From: Ursus arctos
Lineage: Eukaryota > Chordata > Mammalia > Carnivora > Ursidae
DNA length: 64,000 nt
Reading direction: 5' to 3'
Assembly (NCBI RefSeq): GCF_023065955.2
Contig: NW_026622908.1
Location: 46,845,367-46,909,366, forward strand
Part shown: positions 33,576 to 54,665 of the stretch, one piece after another
Layout of the letters: every line of letters begins with the position of its first letter
Numbering within the stretch: position 1 is the first letter of the stretch
Made by a program: the position numbers and the translations under genes
Notes under the pieces: generated by a model
Told to the model about the DNA's origin: nothing
Databases searched by the model: none
Seen by the model: only the letters and a program-made list of their open reading frames with translations

Positions 33576-36500
33576 ACAGGCGTCTTGGGTCTTCTTCCAG
33601 CTTGGGGGAAGGTGGGTGACTGCTGCCCCCCTGTCCCCAAACGCGGGAAAGGCCCCGGAGCCCTGGGGCTGGGCGAGGCTGGAGGTGGGTGGCCCAGGCA
33701 GGAGGGGTGGGTCACAGGCCTCCTTGTCCCCTGCAGCCCCTGAGGACCAGTGGACCCAGGGGTGGCCCAGGCAGCGTGATATCTGGAGCGCCCCCCAGTT
33801 CCTCAGAGGGATGTGGTGTGTTCTCGTGCAGGCCCATTTCCCTGTGAGCGGAGACCCTGGTCCCAGGATCTGGTTCCGGAGGGGGCTTCGCTGGACACTT
33901 GCTGCCCTGGGCCCCGGGGCTGTGTGTCCCACAGATGCGTACCTCTCCCAGGACACAAACAAGGCCCGCCGACAAAGACCTTCCTCCTGGTCACATGGTG
34001 GAAGCAACCTCTGACCCCAGGATCGCGGGGAGCGCAAGTCTCGGACTCTTTGCAGGTGGTTTTCGGTGGTGGGGCCCTGCAGTGCCACGGGAAAGGGACC
34101 CCCAGAGAGGTGCCCCCTCGGCTGCCCTCAGCAGCTCAGGCTGGGCCCTCCTGTGGTTTGGGGAGGAGAGGAAGGGTGGGGGTCCTGCAGTGGGCAAGGC
34201 AGGGTATCTGGGGGAGCAGCCCTGCCCTCGAGACAGGCCCTACAGTCTGGAAGCCCTGCCCCTGCCCCACGCCAGGCGCCTGGTCGATGCCAGGGAGCTG
34301 CACGCTGTCATTATGGGCCATTACGTCCTCTGAGGCCGGGACGCAAAGAAGCGCGAGAGGAAGCACCCAGCTCAGCCTGATGGTGGGGTGATGGGTGGGT
34401 GGGGGGCTGCACAGGGGGTGGCCCCTCCTCCCTATTCAGCCCCAGAGCACACCCCCAGCATGCTGCACCCCAGCCCCTCCGCTCCCCACCCTGTCCCCCC
34501 AGACCAGCTCATGGCCCCAGGGCTGTCTGGGCAGCAGGGACCCCATGTCCTCTTCTGGGGCCTGACTCCTGTGCCGTGGCTTGAAGTCCTACCCTCTGTC
34601 TCTGGGGCGGGGGCCGCTGGTCTCTGTCTGCCCCATACATTCCTCCCCTTGTGGCCTGAGGCCCTGGATCCTTGAAAGGACAATGTCTTCAGAGCTGGGA
34701 ATCCCAGGCTTGAGACACTGCAGGACCCAGAAAAAACCCAGAGGGGCCTCAGTCTCCCCTCTGCAGAATGGGTCTACGGACCTCAGCTCTCTGCAGGCAG
34801 GCGCTACAGATCACCCTCTGGGCTCGAGCCCGGGACCCCCTGGTCGCAGGGGGACCAGCGGGTGGGCGAGAGGACACGAGGGTGTCTGGCCAGGAGAGAA
34901 GATGCTGGCTGGAATGGACCTGGGGGTGTGGAGGAGGGGCCCGGCCTGGGCCCGGCATGGTCAGCCAGCCCTGCAGGGCGGGAGTGTGTGGGAAAGGCTT
35001 CCCAGGATGGACCCCCATGTCCATGGACAGACAGACACCTGGTCAGGTGAGGCCGGAGGCCAGATGGGGCAGTGCACACCTCGGGAGGGTGTTCTCGGCT
35101 TCCGCCCTCCCACCCACTGCCACCTGGCCCCGGGGAAGGAAGCTTAGGCCCCACGGAACCGCCATGCAGGCCCACGCTGCCGCAGGTGGGCAAAGGGATG
35201 AAAAACAATATTTGTGTCAGCAGAAGACATTTGCCGAAAGGTTAAATCCACACTCAGCCGCCCCTCCCGCAAGGTGCTTAACCCCCTGCCCCGCGCCCCC
35301 TGGGCAAACCTGCAGGCCGGGATCCGCATCCCTAAGGGGTCCCTAGCAGCCCACCCTGGAGGGGGCAGAGGAGGGCCTGCCCAGAGTTCCAGGAGGTCTG
35401 GATGCTGGCTGGGACCCCCGGGGCTCAGGGGGCTGCAGCTGGGGCGGTGGAAGCGTGCAGGCCTCGATGTCAGTGCCCTGGGGTGGAGCTCGCCCGGCCT
35501 GCACCCCCGGGGGTCTCAGAGCAAATTCTTCTAGTGCCTTCAGGGCATACGGGCATCCCTAGGGAAGACCTCCTATGGGCCACGCCTAAGCAGTAGAGGC
35601 CGCTGAGACACGCTCTTGAGCCCCGAGTCTGGGAGGAGTCAGGCCGAGGCTACACCAGACACCAGGAAATGCAGTGGGCCAAGCAGCTGGGGGTCCTGGC
35701 CGCAGGGTGTTTGCCGAGGAGGAGGAACAAGCCAGGAGGAGAGCAGAGGATGGAGGCCAATATCAGGGACAAGAACTCGTAGACGTCACAGAATGAATGG
35801 TGGCTAAGCTGGGTTTTGTGGAGTGCATAGGAACTCACCAGGAGAAGGGGGTGAATGTTGCAAACTGGGTGTCATGGACCCCCAGGTGCTCCTGGAGCAG
35901 GAAGTGGGAAGAGCCAAGGATGGGAGGGTCAGCAGGGCGAAGGGGAGGAGGCACTTCTGCCTGAACTGACCAAGCTCTCTGCTTCCAGAGGGCGATGGGG
36001 AGCCATAGGGGGTGGTGAAGTAAGAGAGCGCCATGTTCAGACCAGTTTGGAGGACGGTCCTGGAGGAGGGGTGTGGCCAGCCAGGAGTGGACCTGTGGAG
36101 GCCAGGAGGGGGTATCTGGGAAGTATGTTGCCCTGGACTGCGAGACAGCAGAAAGCCCACGTCCAGCGGCAGCCCCGTCAGGCCGAGCAGTGGCCCCGGG
36201 GCGTCCTCCCCTCTCTCCACACCGCCATGTCCCGGGTGGGCTCTAGGTAGACCGTCCCTCCTGACCCCACAATGCCCAGGGCCCCAGGAGCGCCCCTTCA
36301 GAGAGGGTCCTCTCTCGAGAGGAAATCTTTCCTGAAGGGCCTGGGAGCTGCCAGAGGTCTCGGCCAGAAGGTCCTCACACCGTGGCCCAGAGCTGTCCCT
36401 GGCAGGCTGACGCAGAGGGACTCATTCCAGCCTGCCGCTGAGGAGGGGTCCCCTCCTGTCCCCTGGTCTCCGGGACCAGGTCCCTCGGCACGCAGGGATG

Positions 36501-36900
36501 GGTGTGTTCCTGGAACAAGAAATGGTCAGAGGGCCTCGGGGGACTCAGGGGGACATGGGGGGTCTCAGGTGGACCACAAGAGGATAAGCTGCAGGCCAGG
36601 GGACACAGGGCACAGAAACCAGGGACAATTGTTATCGTTGTCCCTCTCCCCTGCTTCCTGGGCTCCTCACAGTGGAGGAACCTTCCGGAACCTTCCAGGT
36701 CTCACTGGCTGTGTCTGCGGATCCAGGCCCAGGGAAATGGGACAAGGGACAGATAACGCTCCTGCTGGTGGCATCGAATGGAAACACGCCCTGGGACCCT
36801 GTTGGGAAATTCGGTGAAGAATCCTCTGGAAAAGCAATTGTTCTCCTGACATCCCAGGTTTGAGTCTGGATTTCTCCTCTCGGGGGTATCCAGGCCACCC
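33576..36900. other. Intergenic upstream flank of TH
   Basis: No gene is supported. Part of 35750–36150 ('AGCGCCATGTTCAGACC', 'GGAGGACGGTCCTGGAGG') looks like decayed L2. The sequence leads into the TH promoter. Confidence 0.45.
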
Positions 36901-37024
36901 GCCACATGCACTCTTGGGGCTCCCAGAATAGCACCTCTGTGTGTTCCCGCTGTCACCCCCCCTTGGGGTGTGGAGCTAAGGGGACCCCAGGTGTCCCAGC
37001 CCTGCGGAGCCCGATCTCTGGAGC

Positions 37025-37253
37025 CGAGATGATTCAGAGCGAGGGCCGCTGCCCCTGCTGGCTGCCTGCGGCGGGGACGCAATTAGATTTAATGGGACAG
37101 AGCCCTTTCTCCTGCGCGTCTTCTCCGCTCCCGCCCACCGCCTCCCTCGGGCGGCCGGGAGGCAGGAGAGGATGCGGGGAGGTGGGAGGTGGGGGACCCA
37201 CAGAGGCCTTGACGTCAGCTCAGCCTATAAGAGGCTGCCTGGCAGAGGGCTGT
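37025..37253 (+). promoter_or_regulatory. TH: TH promoter: AP-1, CRE and TATA box
   Basis: A TATA box (TATAAG, 37226–37231) lies 53 bp before the ATG region, and a perfect CRE (TGACGTCA, 37210–37217) lies just upstream. This is the core arrangement known for mammalian TH, which makes transcription cAMP-responsive. Further up, TGATTCA at 37030–37036 matches the TH AP-1 element, and a CCCGCCCACCGCC GC-rich block at about 37130–37142 may bind Sp1. The start of transcription is inferred at about 37253–37257, giving a leader of about 30 bases. Confidence 0.85.
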
Positions 37254-37283
37254 GGAGGCGAGCCCCGGACGGACACCAGCACC

Positions 37284-44868
<7,585 letters not shown>

Positions 44869-45098
44869 GAGCAGCCGGAGGGGCCCCGAGGCCTCCCCCC
44901 ATCTCCAGCCTCCCCCAGCTCCTCGTGAGAGGCTGGGTCACTGGGCACCCCGAGAGCCCCCCAGAGAGCCTCCCTGCAGGAGAGCACCCCACGGACCCCC
45001 ACCCACTGCTTCTCAGCTCTGCCCGCAGTGTCTTTGTCCTGCCCACAATGCCCGTGCTGCCTGGTCACAACCTCAATAAAAGAAAGAACCCCCCTGAG
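44869..45098 (+). terminator. TH: TH 3' UTR and poly(A) signal
   Basis: A 3' UTR of about 200 bases ends with AATAAA at 45075–45080; cleavage is expected about 15–20 bases later. Confidence 0.85.
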
Positions 45099-47020
45099 CA
45101 CCTCCCTGCCTCCACGTGTATGCCAGGCTCAGGGCTGGGTCCCTCACGCCCTGCTGCTCCCAGCCTTGCTCAAAGGCTTCTCTTCTGCCTCCCTCCTCCT
45201 CTGAGACCTCACCAGGCAGCCCAGGCCAGATAGGAGATGCCCTGCTCACCCCCAGAGGGCAGCCTGTGCTGAGCCTGGCTGAGCTGCTGTGATGTGGCAG
45301 TGTGGGCGTGGGAGCTGGCCAGTGGGAACCCCACCCGGGGTTCATAGCTCTGCGCTTGGGGAGTGTGGTTTCCGAGGCGGGGCTACAGGCTGGGCCCTCC
45401 CCACAAGCCGGGTGTCCCCCTAGAGGATGGGGCTACGGGGGCCAGCCCATAGCAGGTGCAGGGATGGGGCCCTGAGGCTTCCCACCCACACGGAGCAAGG
45501 CCTGGAAATTGTCCCCCAAACGTGTGCTGATGGAGAGTCCAGCTGATCTGGTTCCCAGATGACCTCTCTGGGCCCGTGTCCCCCGCAAGGCAGCTGGGGA
45601 CTGGATTCCGGGCTCCGTAAGCTGCCTCTCAGCTCACTCGAGGGGTCTGGACATGGCCCTCCGGCTGGCGTCCCCACATCCTCCAGGCCTGCCCTGGTCC
45701 TCGGAGAGAGTACATGGCTCCGCCCTTGCTGCGGGGTGGGAAATGCCCCCCCCCAGGCCCTGCTCATTCCCTGCAGCCACTCCTGCCATGCCCTGCCACG
45801 CCACGCCAGGGCCTGGTGTTAAGCTTGCAGGATGTCAGTCCCGGCAAACTCCAACTCATCCGTCAAGGCCCTCTGGGACAGAGGAATCTTCCCCAGCCCT
45901 CCCTGGTGATCTGTCCATCCCTCATCTGTGCCTTAAGCACCTTGCCTATGCCCAGGCCTCCCATACCTGCCTCTCTTCAGTCCATGAGACCCCAGTGGGG
46001 CCATTTCTGAGGGCTGTGAGCCCCACTGAGACCCTGGGGAAGGGCTGAGGGCTGGCCCCGCCCCCGCCGCCCCCCCACCCACCCCCCCGCCCTGCCCTGT
46101 CCCTACTGGTCCCTGGTCTCTACCCTTTCACCCGGATCAGACTCCACCCAGCTTCAGGTCCTGCATGTTCCGCTCAAGAGACCCTCAGAACTTCCGTGGC
46201 TGCACACGGCCACGGGCTCCGTGGTGGCCATGGGGGTCGCCACAGACCTGGTTGGAAGTGGCAGTGGGAAGGTGCACAACGGGATCCGGGGCATCCACTC
46301 CGTGCGGAGTGCAGGATCGGGACAGGGGCGCTGAGCTGGGAGCAGGTGGGCCAGGCCCCCTGTGGTTCCCCGGTCATGCGGGGCCACAGACCAGGACTGC
46401 CTGCGCAGAGGGTCCACGCCGAGGCAGGGGCACAGGGTGCCCCCAATCCCTCCTCCCGCTAGGTCTGAGGCAACAGGAGGAGGCAGGGCTCAGCCTGTCA
46501 CAGACTCTGGTGAAAAGAGACAGAGGTGGCAGGGGGAAGGGAGGGAGGGTCCTGGTCTCTCTCCTGGTCTTGTCCAGGGGACTGGGGAACACTCCAGGGG
46601 CCCAAACCATGTGACAGCCAAGGGAGTCGATGGTCTGAAAGAGGTCAGCATGGGGGAGCCAGGCAGGGCCTCCAGAAGAGGGGAGGCACAGAGAGGGAAC
46701 ATGGGCAGGACAGGTGGGGCCCCCACACAGAGCTTGTCTGCTGCCCCCACAGCAGAGAGGAGAAGCAGGGCCTAGCCCGAGTGTCCACACAGCGGCTGCT
46801 CCCCAAGCTCGGCGCCCTGTGCAGCACCCGGGGCGCTGAGGGTCTCAGCAGGGCTGCTGTGCTGGGGTGGGGGTAGGGCTGTGAGCAGGGACGAGTTGCT
46901 CCCCCACACCTTGCCATGGCCTTGCACCATCCAAGGGGCTGGAGGCAGACCAGGGACTGTGGCAGGGGTCCAGGGGCCAGGCAGAAGCCCCTTCCTTTGG
47001 TCCCCAGCTCCCCTGGACTA
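45099..47020. other. TH–INS spacer
   Basis: About 2 kb of GC-rich sequence with no gene seen. The human INS 5' minisatellite (14-bp ACAGGGGTGTGGGG units) has no counterpart here. Confidence 0.6.
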
Positions 47021-47080
47021 ATGTGGAAAATGTGGCTCAGGCAGGGCCCTGGGCGGGGGGGGGGGTCTGCTCCCTTGGAG

Positions 47081-47310
47081 ACATGTGCCCCCAGCTGTGA
47101 GTGGCCATCAGGCCCCTCATTAAGACTCTAATGACCCTGTGGCCGGGAGGTGCTGACGACCAAGGAGCCGTTCCCGCAGACCCAGCACTGGGGAAATGAT
47201 CCAGAAATTGCAGCCTCAGCCCCCTGCCATCTGCCACCCCCACTGGGGGCCCTAATGGGCCAGGCAGTGGGGTCGGGAGCTATAAAGCCAGGAGGGCCCC
47301 GCAGCCCCCA
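47081..47310 (+). promoter_or_regulatory. INS: Insulin promoter with E2, A3, CRE, C1, E1, A1 and TATA elements
   Basis: Elements appear in the order and spacing known from mammalian INS promoters: E2 CAGCTGTG (47092–47099), A3 TCTAATGA (47127–47134), CRE-like TGACGACC (47154–47161), C1/MARE TGCAGCCTCAGCCCC (47209–47223), E1 GCCATCTGCC (47226–47235), A1 around CCTAATGGGC (47251–47260) and TATAAA (47281–47286). By family knowledge A boxes bind PDX1, E boxes NEUROD1 with E proteins, and C1 MAFA, giving beta-cell expression. A G run at about 47054–47066 lies just upstream. Confidence 0.93.
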
Positions 47311-47352
47311 GGCCCCTGGGACCAGCTGCACCCTGACACGGACGGCTAGCAG
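47311..47352 (+). other. INS: INS exon 1, noncoding
   Basis: The exon runs from about 25–30 bases after the TATA box to GCTAGCAG|GTCTGT, about 42 bases as in human. The 5' end is inferred from the TATA position. Intron 1 is 47353–47519 (167 bp). Confidence 0.8.
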
Positions 47353-47535
47353 GTCTGTCCCTGTGGGCTCCTCGTCAGCCTGGGGCTGCCCCCCTGAGGA
47401 GTCCAGGGTCTGGGCCCCAGGAGGACAAGAGCTCCAAAACGTTTGGGGGGCTGAGCACAGGGTGGGGGTCCAGGGTGGGGCCCATGACCCTCCCAGCCTC
47501 AACTCCGACTGTCACCCAGGTCCCCGTCCCCCGCC

Positions 47536-48235
<700 letters not shown>

Positions 48236-48322
48236 GCCGCCACCCCCAGGCACTGGTGGCCCTGTGCCTTCTGCGCCCTGCGCCCCAAGTGATTCAATAA
48301 ACCCTCTGAACGAGCCTGGAGC
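48236..48322 (+). terminator. INS: INS 3' UTR and poly(A) signal
   Basis: AATAAA at 48296–48301, followed by ACCCTCTGAACGAGCCTGG as in other mammalian INS genes; cleavage is expected near 48315–48322. Confidence 0.88.
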
Positions 48323-51300
48323 CTTGCCGGTGTTGTCTGTGTGGCGGGGGGTTGAGGGGTCGGCCGGGGGCCGGCGAGGCGGCTGCCTGAGCCATGGGGG
48401 CCCTTCCAGAGACCCCAGTCCTGTTCTCTACATCAGCCCCTCCAAGCTGGGCGCCCGCTCGCTGGGTGCCCACAGGCAAGCTCCTGCCGCAGGTGCAGCG
48501 GGGGGGGTGTCCCCTGGCTGCTTCAGGACAGGACAGAGAAGGGCTCTGGGGGCTCTGGGGGCTCTGGGGGGTCTGGGGGGCTGGCTGGGAGCAGATTCTC
48601 TTAGCTCAAAAGCCTTGAGCTCTCAGGGCCCCCCGAGAGCTTTCCAAGGAAACAGAATGAGAACATTCCAGCAATTTCTCCCCACCTAGCTCTGCAGTGC
48701 TCTCCTTTTAGAGCTATTTCTGATGGAGGCTGAGTGGGGGACGGGGTCCTACAGTGGCAGGGGATAGAGAAGGGCCCAAGAGGCTGCCCAGGGCTGGGCC
48801 TTTCTAGTGCCCCTCCACCACCCCTGCTCTGGGCAGGCCCAGGGCTGTCCCAGCCCCAGCCCAGATCCAGCCAGAGGAACTCACGAGTGCCCTGGAGGAA
48901 TCAGGAGCAGCCACATGGCAGCCTTGAGCTGACTGATGGACTCGGACCCTGTGGGCACAGGGCAGGGGCCTCAGGCCTAGCACTCGGGGGCATTCTGGCT
49001 GTGTCCCCCCCAAGAACGGCAGCCCACAGGGCCAGAGCCGGGTTTCCCTGCTGCCCTGCAGCCCTCTCCTCCCGCTCAGCAGCCCCAGACCTGGTGGTCA
49101 GTCCCAGAAGGGACTTCGGGCCTAAGGATGAGGTCACTTGGGTTCAGGTCTTCAGGGCTCCTCCAGTGTGGGTCCACTGGGCACCCCGCCTAAGCCATCA
49201 CCTGGCGTTCCAAAGAGCCTGGGGGCTGTCTGGGCTGGCTGTGGCCCGGGAGGTCAGCGGGTGACCCTGGCTGCACAAAAGCCCGGCCTGCTGGCCGCCC
49301 AAGCCAAACCAATCTGCACCTCTCCTGAAGACTCCGCCCGGGGCTGGAGCTTGGGGTGGCTGGGCCTGGGGCCGGGCGCCCGGGCCCCCCAAGGCTGCAG
49401 ACCACTCAGAGCCGGACTCGGAGCCCAAAGTAGACCCTCCTGTCGGGGCCTGGCTGGCTATCTTGGCAGCCTCCCTGCAGCCCCGAGGTTCCCTCCTGGG
49501 CCACCCCGTTCCCAGGGCATCGACACCCCCGGAGATGTGGCTGTCCCCCAGCTAGCTCCGCCCCTGGAGCGGACAGCTGGACACTGGACCCAGAAGAGGA
49601 GGGGAGAGGCGGCTGGCATCAGCGGTGAATCGTCCATGGGAACACCCAGGTGGCCCCGTCCGCAGGGGTAGAGGCAGGGACGTCCTGCAGGAGTTGAGGT
49701 ACGTAAGTGCCCATGGGCTGGCCTGGGCGAAGCCGGGACGGGGTGCCCTGGGGGCCCCAGTTAGCCAAGCCTGTGTCCTGGCTGGCCCGCTGGCGGGCGA
49801 GACACTGAAAGGCGACCCAGGGGCTCCCCCTCCCCCTCAGGTGTCAGCAAATTCTGTGGAGTGGGGAGCAGGAGCCCTTTGGGGTCCAGGAGTATATGGG
49901 GCCATCTCAGCTGGTGGGACTCACAATGCAGCTGGTCGTGGGTGGTGCTGGGGGCTTGGGGGCTTCACTGGAGGACTCCCTTCCACGGGGGGGGGGGGGG
50001 AAGCTCAGGAGAGGGTTCATGTCCCTTGGGGTGGGAAAGGCTGCCTACACAGGAGACCCAGTCATGGTGTGCGGCCACCCTTGGCCCCCCTGCCTGGGCC
50101 AGGGCCTGTCTCCCTTTTCCCTCCTGAGACTGACCGCAGCCCTGAGACCCACGGCCCTCCTGCTGAGCCTTTGCCACCAGCCCTTCGGGCCCCCATGGCT
50201 GTGCTCTTAACAAGGTGGGTGGGGGACTCTCCATAGCCCTACACAAATGGATCCTGGAAGCAGGGAGAAGTGGATGCCCATGGTCGCTAGGGTCCCAGGT
50301 GGCAGAGGTGGGATCAGACCCAGTCTCCTGCCTGGCACCCCCCTGAGCACTGAACCCCAGAGGCCCCAGTTTCCCGGAGCCCCCAGGTCACCCCATGGAA
50401 GCCAGGCCCACAGACCTTGGCTCTGCCACCCCCTCCGGGCCCATGCTCCGCCCCTTCTGGGAACCGGGAGGACAGTCATCCCATGTCCTCAGACTCTGCC
50501 TGCCCTTGCGACCTGCGCTTCTCTCGCCCGCGGGCTGGCAGTGGCCCTCAGAGGCATCCGGTCCAAACGCCCCTTAGCCGGGGGCAGCAGGCTATGGAGG
50601 AGCAGCCCCCTGACCCTGCTGGGTCCCCCAACCCCCGCAGCGGAGGGCCAGCGTCTCGCAGTGGACACTGCACCCCCCCCCAATTCCCATGCACTCGCTC
50701 TCATGTCTGTTCCATATCCCACTGTCACGAGTGCCACATGGGGTGGGATCTGTTGCACCCGTATTCTTAATGGGTAGACTGAGGCTGGAGCCAGGATGTC
50801 TGTCCCTCTGGTGCCCACACACTGAGGACATTCTGACAGTGCAGCTGCCTCCAGGCTGGCTTCCCAGACTGCACCTGCTCCTGGCACCGATAAACTGGCA
50901 CTTCTGCCTGGCCCTTGGGGCCGTATTTGCCTTGTCCCGTCAGTAAATATTTACCGTCCTCACTGTTCTCCAGGCCTGAGCAGACCCTGAGGGGCAAGGG
51001 AGGTAGATGCAGGGATGCCGGAGTGGTCCCCCACCGCCACCCTTGGAGGCTTGGTGCCTGGCGGGGGCCGGCCCAGGAAAGGGAGCGAGACCAGGAGCCA
51101 GTGACCTGAGCTCCTGGAAAGGCCCCCTGGCAGAGCCTGGGATGAGCCCTGGCCAGCGTCTGTGTCCTGCTAGGCTGTGAGGGGAGACACCTGTGTCCCC
51201 ACCTGAGCGAGCCTGCCCTCGGACCCAGGCATGTTCAGGCCTCCAGTGCAGGTGGCTTCCTGGAGCAGGCACCTGTCCATGCCAGGCAAGGGGGTCAGGG

Positions 51301-53139
51301 TGGACATTCACAGACAGACCAGCAGAGGGCACCAAAGCCCCACTTTTGATGCACAGCCCTCTTGGCTGTCCAGGCCAACGGTCCGCTCTAAAGGGGTCCG
51401 CACCTCCAAACTCCTGCCATGGGGCACTCGCGGGAGCTGTGGGGGACACTGGCTCTAGAGGCCTTGACGTTTAGGAAGGAGACGGGGTGTGTGGGGCCCC
51501 CAGCCTAGCGGGGTCCAGGCTCCCCTGAAAAGCAGCTGGACAAAAGTCCCAGGTCCCCAACATTCGGGGAAAGTCTCCAGCGAGAACCTGAGCCCCAGCC
51601 CCCAGATCTGCAGGGATCTGGGACCTGGGATGGGACATTCTTGGGGACGACTTCCTCCAGCGTGCCCACCCCACATGGTGGCAGAGCAAACCGAGGCCAG
51701 CAGAGGGCCGGTGCCCGTGCCCAGAGGGACTCTCTGCTGATAGGTCTTCAGGGCTCTGAGGAATTGGAGGCAGGGGGCTGGGGGCTGGGGGTCACTGCTC
51801 ACTGTCAGGCCAGCTGGTCCCCTGAGCCGGAAGGCTTCGGTGAGGCGGGGACCCTGGGACCCGGGAGGCCTCAGGCAGGGCCCGGCTGGGGCAGGGTTAT
51901 GGCGTTCCCATGTCCACCCCTGGCCCCACCCAGTGCTGAGAGGAGAGAGGTCAGCTCCAGAAAGAACACTTTGGGGTAGGAGGCAGACAGGGGTCTGGGA
52001 AGCGCAGAGATAAATGGGGTGGTGGGGGCTGGCCCTCCACCAGCCCTCCCTCCAGCACTATTGTTTCTGGCCTCAGCACAGGAACAGCAAGGCAAATTCC
52101 TTCGAAAGTGGACGCTGACGGGGGTGCCTCCCCATCATCCCCCGCAGCATGGTCGGGCTGCACTGGCGTCAAGCCCCGCCAGCCGCCCCCCCTACGCCCC
52201 TCGGGGTCCACAGCTCCCAGGTCACCTGCCAGTCCCACCCCAACTCCTGCCCGTCTGCAGCTGTGGGGGGACTGGTCCCGACGGGCTCCTGGGCTCCATG
52301 GAGGGGTTCCTGAGGTTGCCGCCCAGAAGCAGGACTTGGGGCTGTACTGAAAGGTCACCCCACAGTCCCTATGACCCAAGGCACTGGGCTGAGACATGGC
52401 CTCCTGGGGGCGCTGCTGGGCCCATGGCTAGGTTGGAGGTGGAATCCATCAGGCCAGGGGTGGATGTGGGTGCTGCTTCCCCAGCTCCCCTCACCCAGAG
52501 AGGCTTAATGTCCAGACCCAAGGGGCTGACCCCTGGACCAAGGTTGCAGGGTCAGCAGGGGCTGAGCCCGAGCCCCCCAGCCACACTCAGGGGTCCCCAT
52601 CCATGAACCCACGAGGATTGGGCCTTGCCAGGGAGGACGGGGAGCCTCGAGGTCCCCAGCCTGGGGGTCAGAAGGCCCTGAGCTTCTGGGCTGGCCCCGC
52701 CCCCTCCAGCCCCACGTGGACTGGGCTGCTGAGCCATCAGAACCTGGGGGAGGGGGCCCACAATCGCCGGCCTCACTCTGACCCCCATCCCAGCCCATCT
52801 GTGTTTTTGGAAAACAGAGCCAGCGCCCCAGCAGCCCTGCCAGCTCGCGGCCATTCCCGCTGTGACTCCGGGCCCGCTCCTTTGTTCTTCAAAGGCCATC
52901 CTCCCTTCAGAACTTGGCCCAACTCCAGCCCAGCCTCCCGCGGGGCCACCTTGCCTGCCCCCCTGACGCCCAAGGCCCAATTGCTGAGGGACCTTGGAAA
53001 TTCTCTTCCCTCCCTAAACCTCAGGTTCTGAGCTGTGGCTCAGCACCACGCGGATGCTCGGTGGGCAGCAAGAAAGGGGCTGGGAGGAGGTGAATTTGGG
53101 AAGCCTGGGATGAAGCTGAGGCTCTGAACCTGGGGTTCT
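48323..53139. other. INS–IGF2 spacer, first part
   Basis: 4.8 kb of GC-rich sequence with no gene recognised. It holds short GGGGGCTCT repeats at 48545–48590, a G run at 49988–50000 and a GGGGGCT repeat at 51775–51795. Confidence 0.5.
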
Positions 53140-53940
53140 GGCTTCCCTGACACTCCATGACCCTCCATGGCTTTCTGTAACCCTCCCTGGCCCTCCCTGA
53201 CCTTCCCTGACACTGCATTGCCGTCCCTTGCCCTCCTTGACCCTCCCTGCCCCTCCATGGCCTTCCCTGGCCCTCTTTAGCCCTCCATAGCCCTCTGTAG
53301 CCCTCCCTGGACCTCCCTGACCCTCCCTGGCACTCCATAGCCCTTTTTGACCCTCTGTAACACTTTCTGGCCCTCCCTGGCCCACTCTGATACTTTGTGA
53401 CCCTCCCTGGCTCTCCCTAGTCCTCCATGACCCTCCCTGACCTTCTGTAACCCTCCCTGGTCCTCTCTGACCCTCCCTAAAGCTCTGTAACTCTCCCTGG
53501 CCCTTTCTAGGCCTCCCTGGCCCTCTGAACCCTCCCTGGTCTTCCCCGGCCCTCCCTGGCCCTCCATGGCCCTCTGTAACCCTCCCTGGCCCTCCCCAGC
53601 CCTCCCCAGCCCTTCCTGGCCCTCCATGGCCCTCTGTAACCCTCCCTGGCCCTCCCCAGCCCTCCCTGGCCCTCCATGGCCCTCTGTAACCCTCCTTGGC
53701 CCTCCCCAGCCCTCCCTGGCCCTCCATGGCCCTCCATGGCCCTCTGTAACCCTCCCTGGCCCTCCCCAGCCCTCCCTGGCCCTCCATGGCCCTCTGTAAC
53801 CCTCCTTGGCTCTCCCCAGCCCTCCCTAGCCCTCCATGGCCCTCGGTAACCCTCCCTGACTGTCCCTGACCCTCCCTGGCCCTCCATGGCCCTCTGTAAC
53901 CCTCCTTGGCCCTCCCCGGCCCTCCCTGGCCCTCCATGGT
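53140..53940. repeat. Minisatellite of 10-bp modules in 50-bp higher-order units
   Basis: The tract is built from decamers such as CCCTCCCTGG, CCCTCCATGG, CCCTCCCCAG and CCCTCTGTAA. From about 53560 five decamers repeat as a 50-bp unit, sometimes 60 bp, each ending TGTAAC; the first half is more degenerate. It lies in the intron that an INS-IGF2 transcript would remove. The 307-codon minus-strand frame is only the repeat read through. Confidence 0.95.
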
Positions 53941-54574
53941 ACTCTCGTGAGGTCTGACATGCTCAACCCATCAAGGAGATCTTTAAGGGGCAGGGGTGGG
54001 AAAAGGGCAGAAAGGCCCTCTCCAGGCCTAGAGGATGGGTTGGTCCTTGGTTGCCCATGGGGGTGCTTTCTGGACCCCAGCCCAGCTGTGGGGAAAGGAA
54101 GTGGCAGAGAGTACGAGCTCTGGAGGAAGGAAGAGTTGGCTGAGAAATACCTCAGCTCTAGGCACACACAGAGCTCAGAACAGAGGGCAGGCTGGGAGAC
54201 TTCTTGGAGGAAGTGTCTTGTGCCCCTACACAGGCATCTCAACCCTGAGGACAAGTCCCCATCAGGCTGTTGCTGTGGGTGGAACAAACCTAGCCCAGGG
54301 GTGGCTGTGGATCAGGCACAGCCCATGCCACCCTCCCTGGAGACACAGTGGCAGCTGTGTTCACACAGTTGCCCCCCACGATCCTCCTCGTGGCTGAGCA
54401 TGGGCTGATCCTGGCCAAAAGGAAGAGACAGGCTGAGGACTGGAGGACATGATGGGCAGAGTCCTGTGAACACCTCCCCTCCCCTCAAACCTCAGTATAT
54501 TGGGGCCAGCTGGAGTGTCCACCCAGGCCAGTGCCACGCAGAAGGGGGAGAGCTGGTAGGCCAGGTGGGCCGAG
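53941..54574. other. Spacer, nothing recognised
   Basis: No gene, RNA or clear repeat was seen. Confidence 0.4.
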
Positions 54575-54665
54575 GTTAAGTCCTTGCTCTGCTGCTCCTG
54601 GCTGTGTGGCCTTGGGAAAGTTACTGAAAATCTCTGGGGCTCAGTTTCCTCATCTCTTGGAGGGA
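54575..54665 (+). repeat. MIR SINE fragment
   Basis: 'GTGTGGCCTTGGGAAAGTTA', 'CTGAAAATCTCTGGGGCTCA' and 'GTTTCCTCATCTCTTGG' is a clear MIR core and 3' region. Confidence 0.8.

Noticed and set aside
53014..53937. 307-codon minus-strand open frame with GPGRAREG-type repeats
   Set aside because: It is the decamer minisatellite read through. The 50-bp unit is not a multiple of three, so the peptide repeat changes frame, and similar frames are open on other registers.
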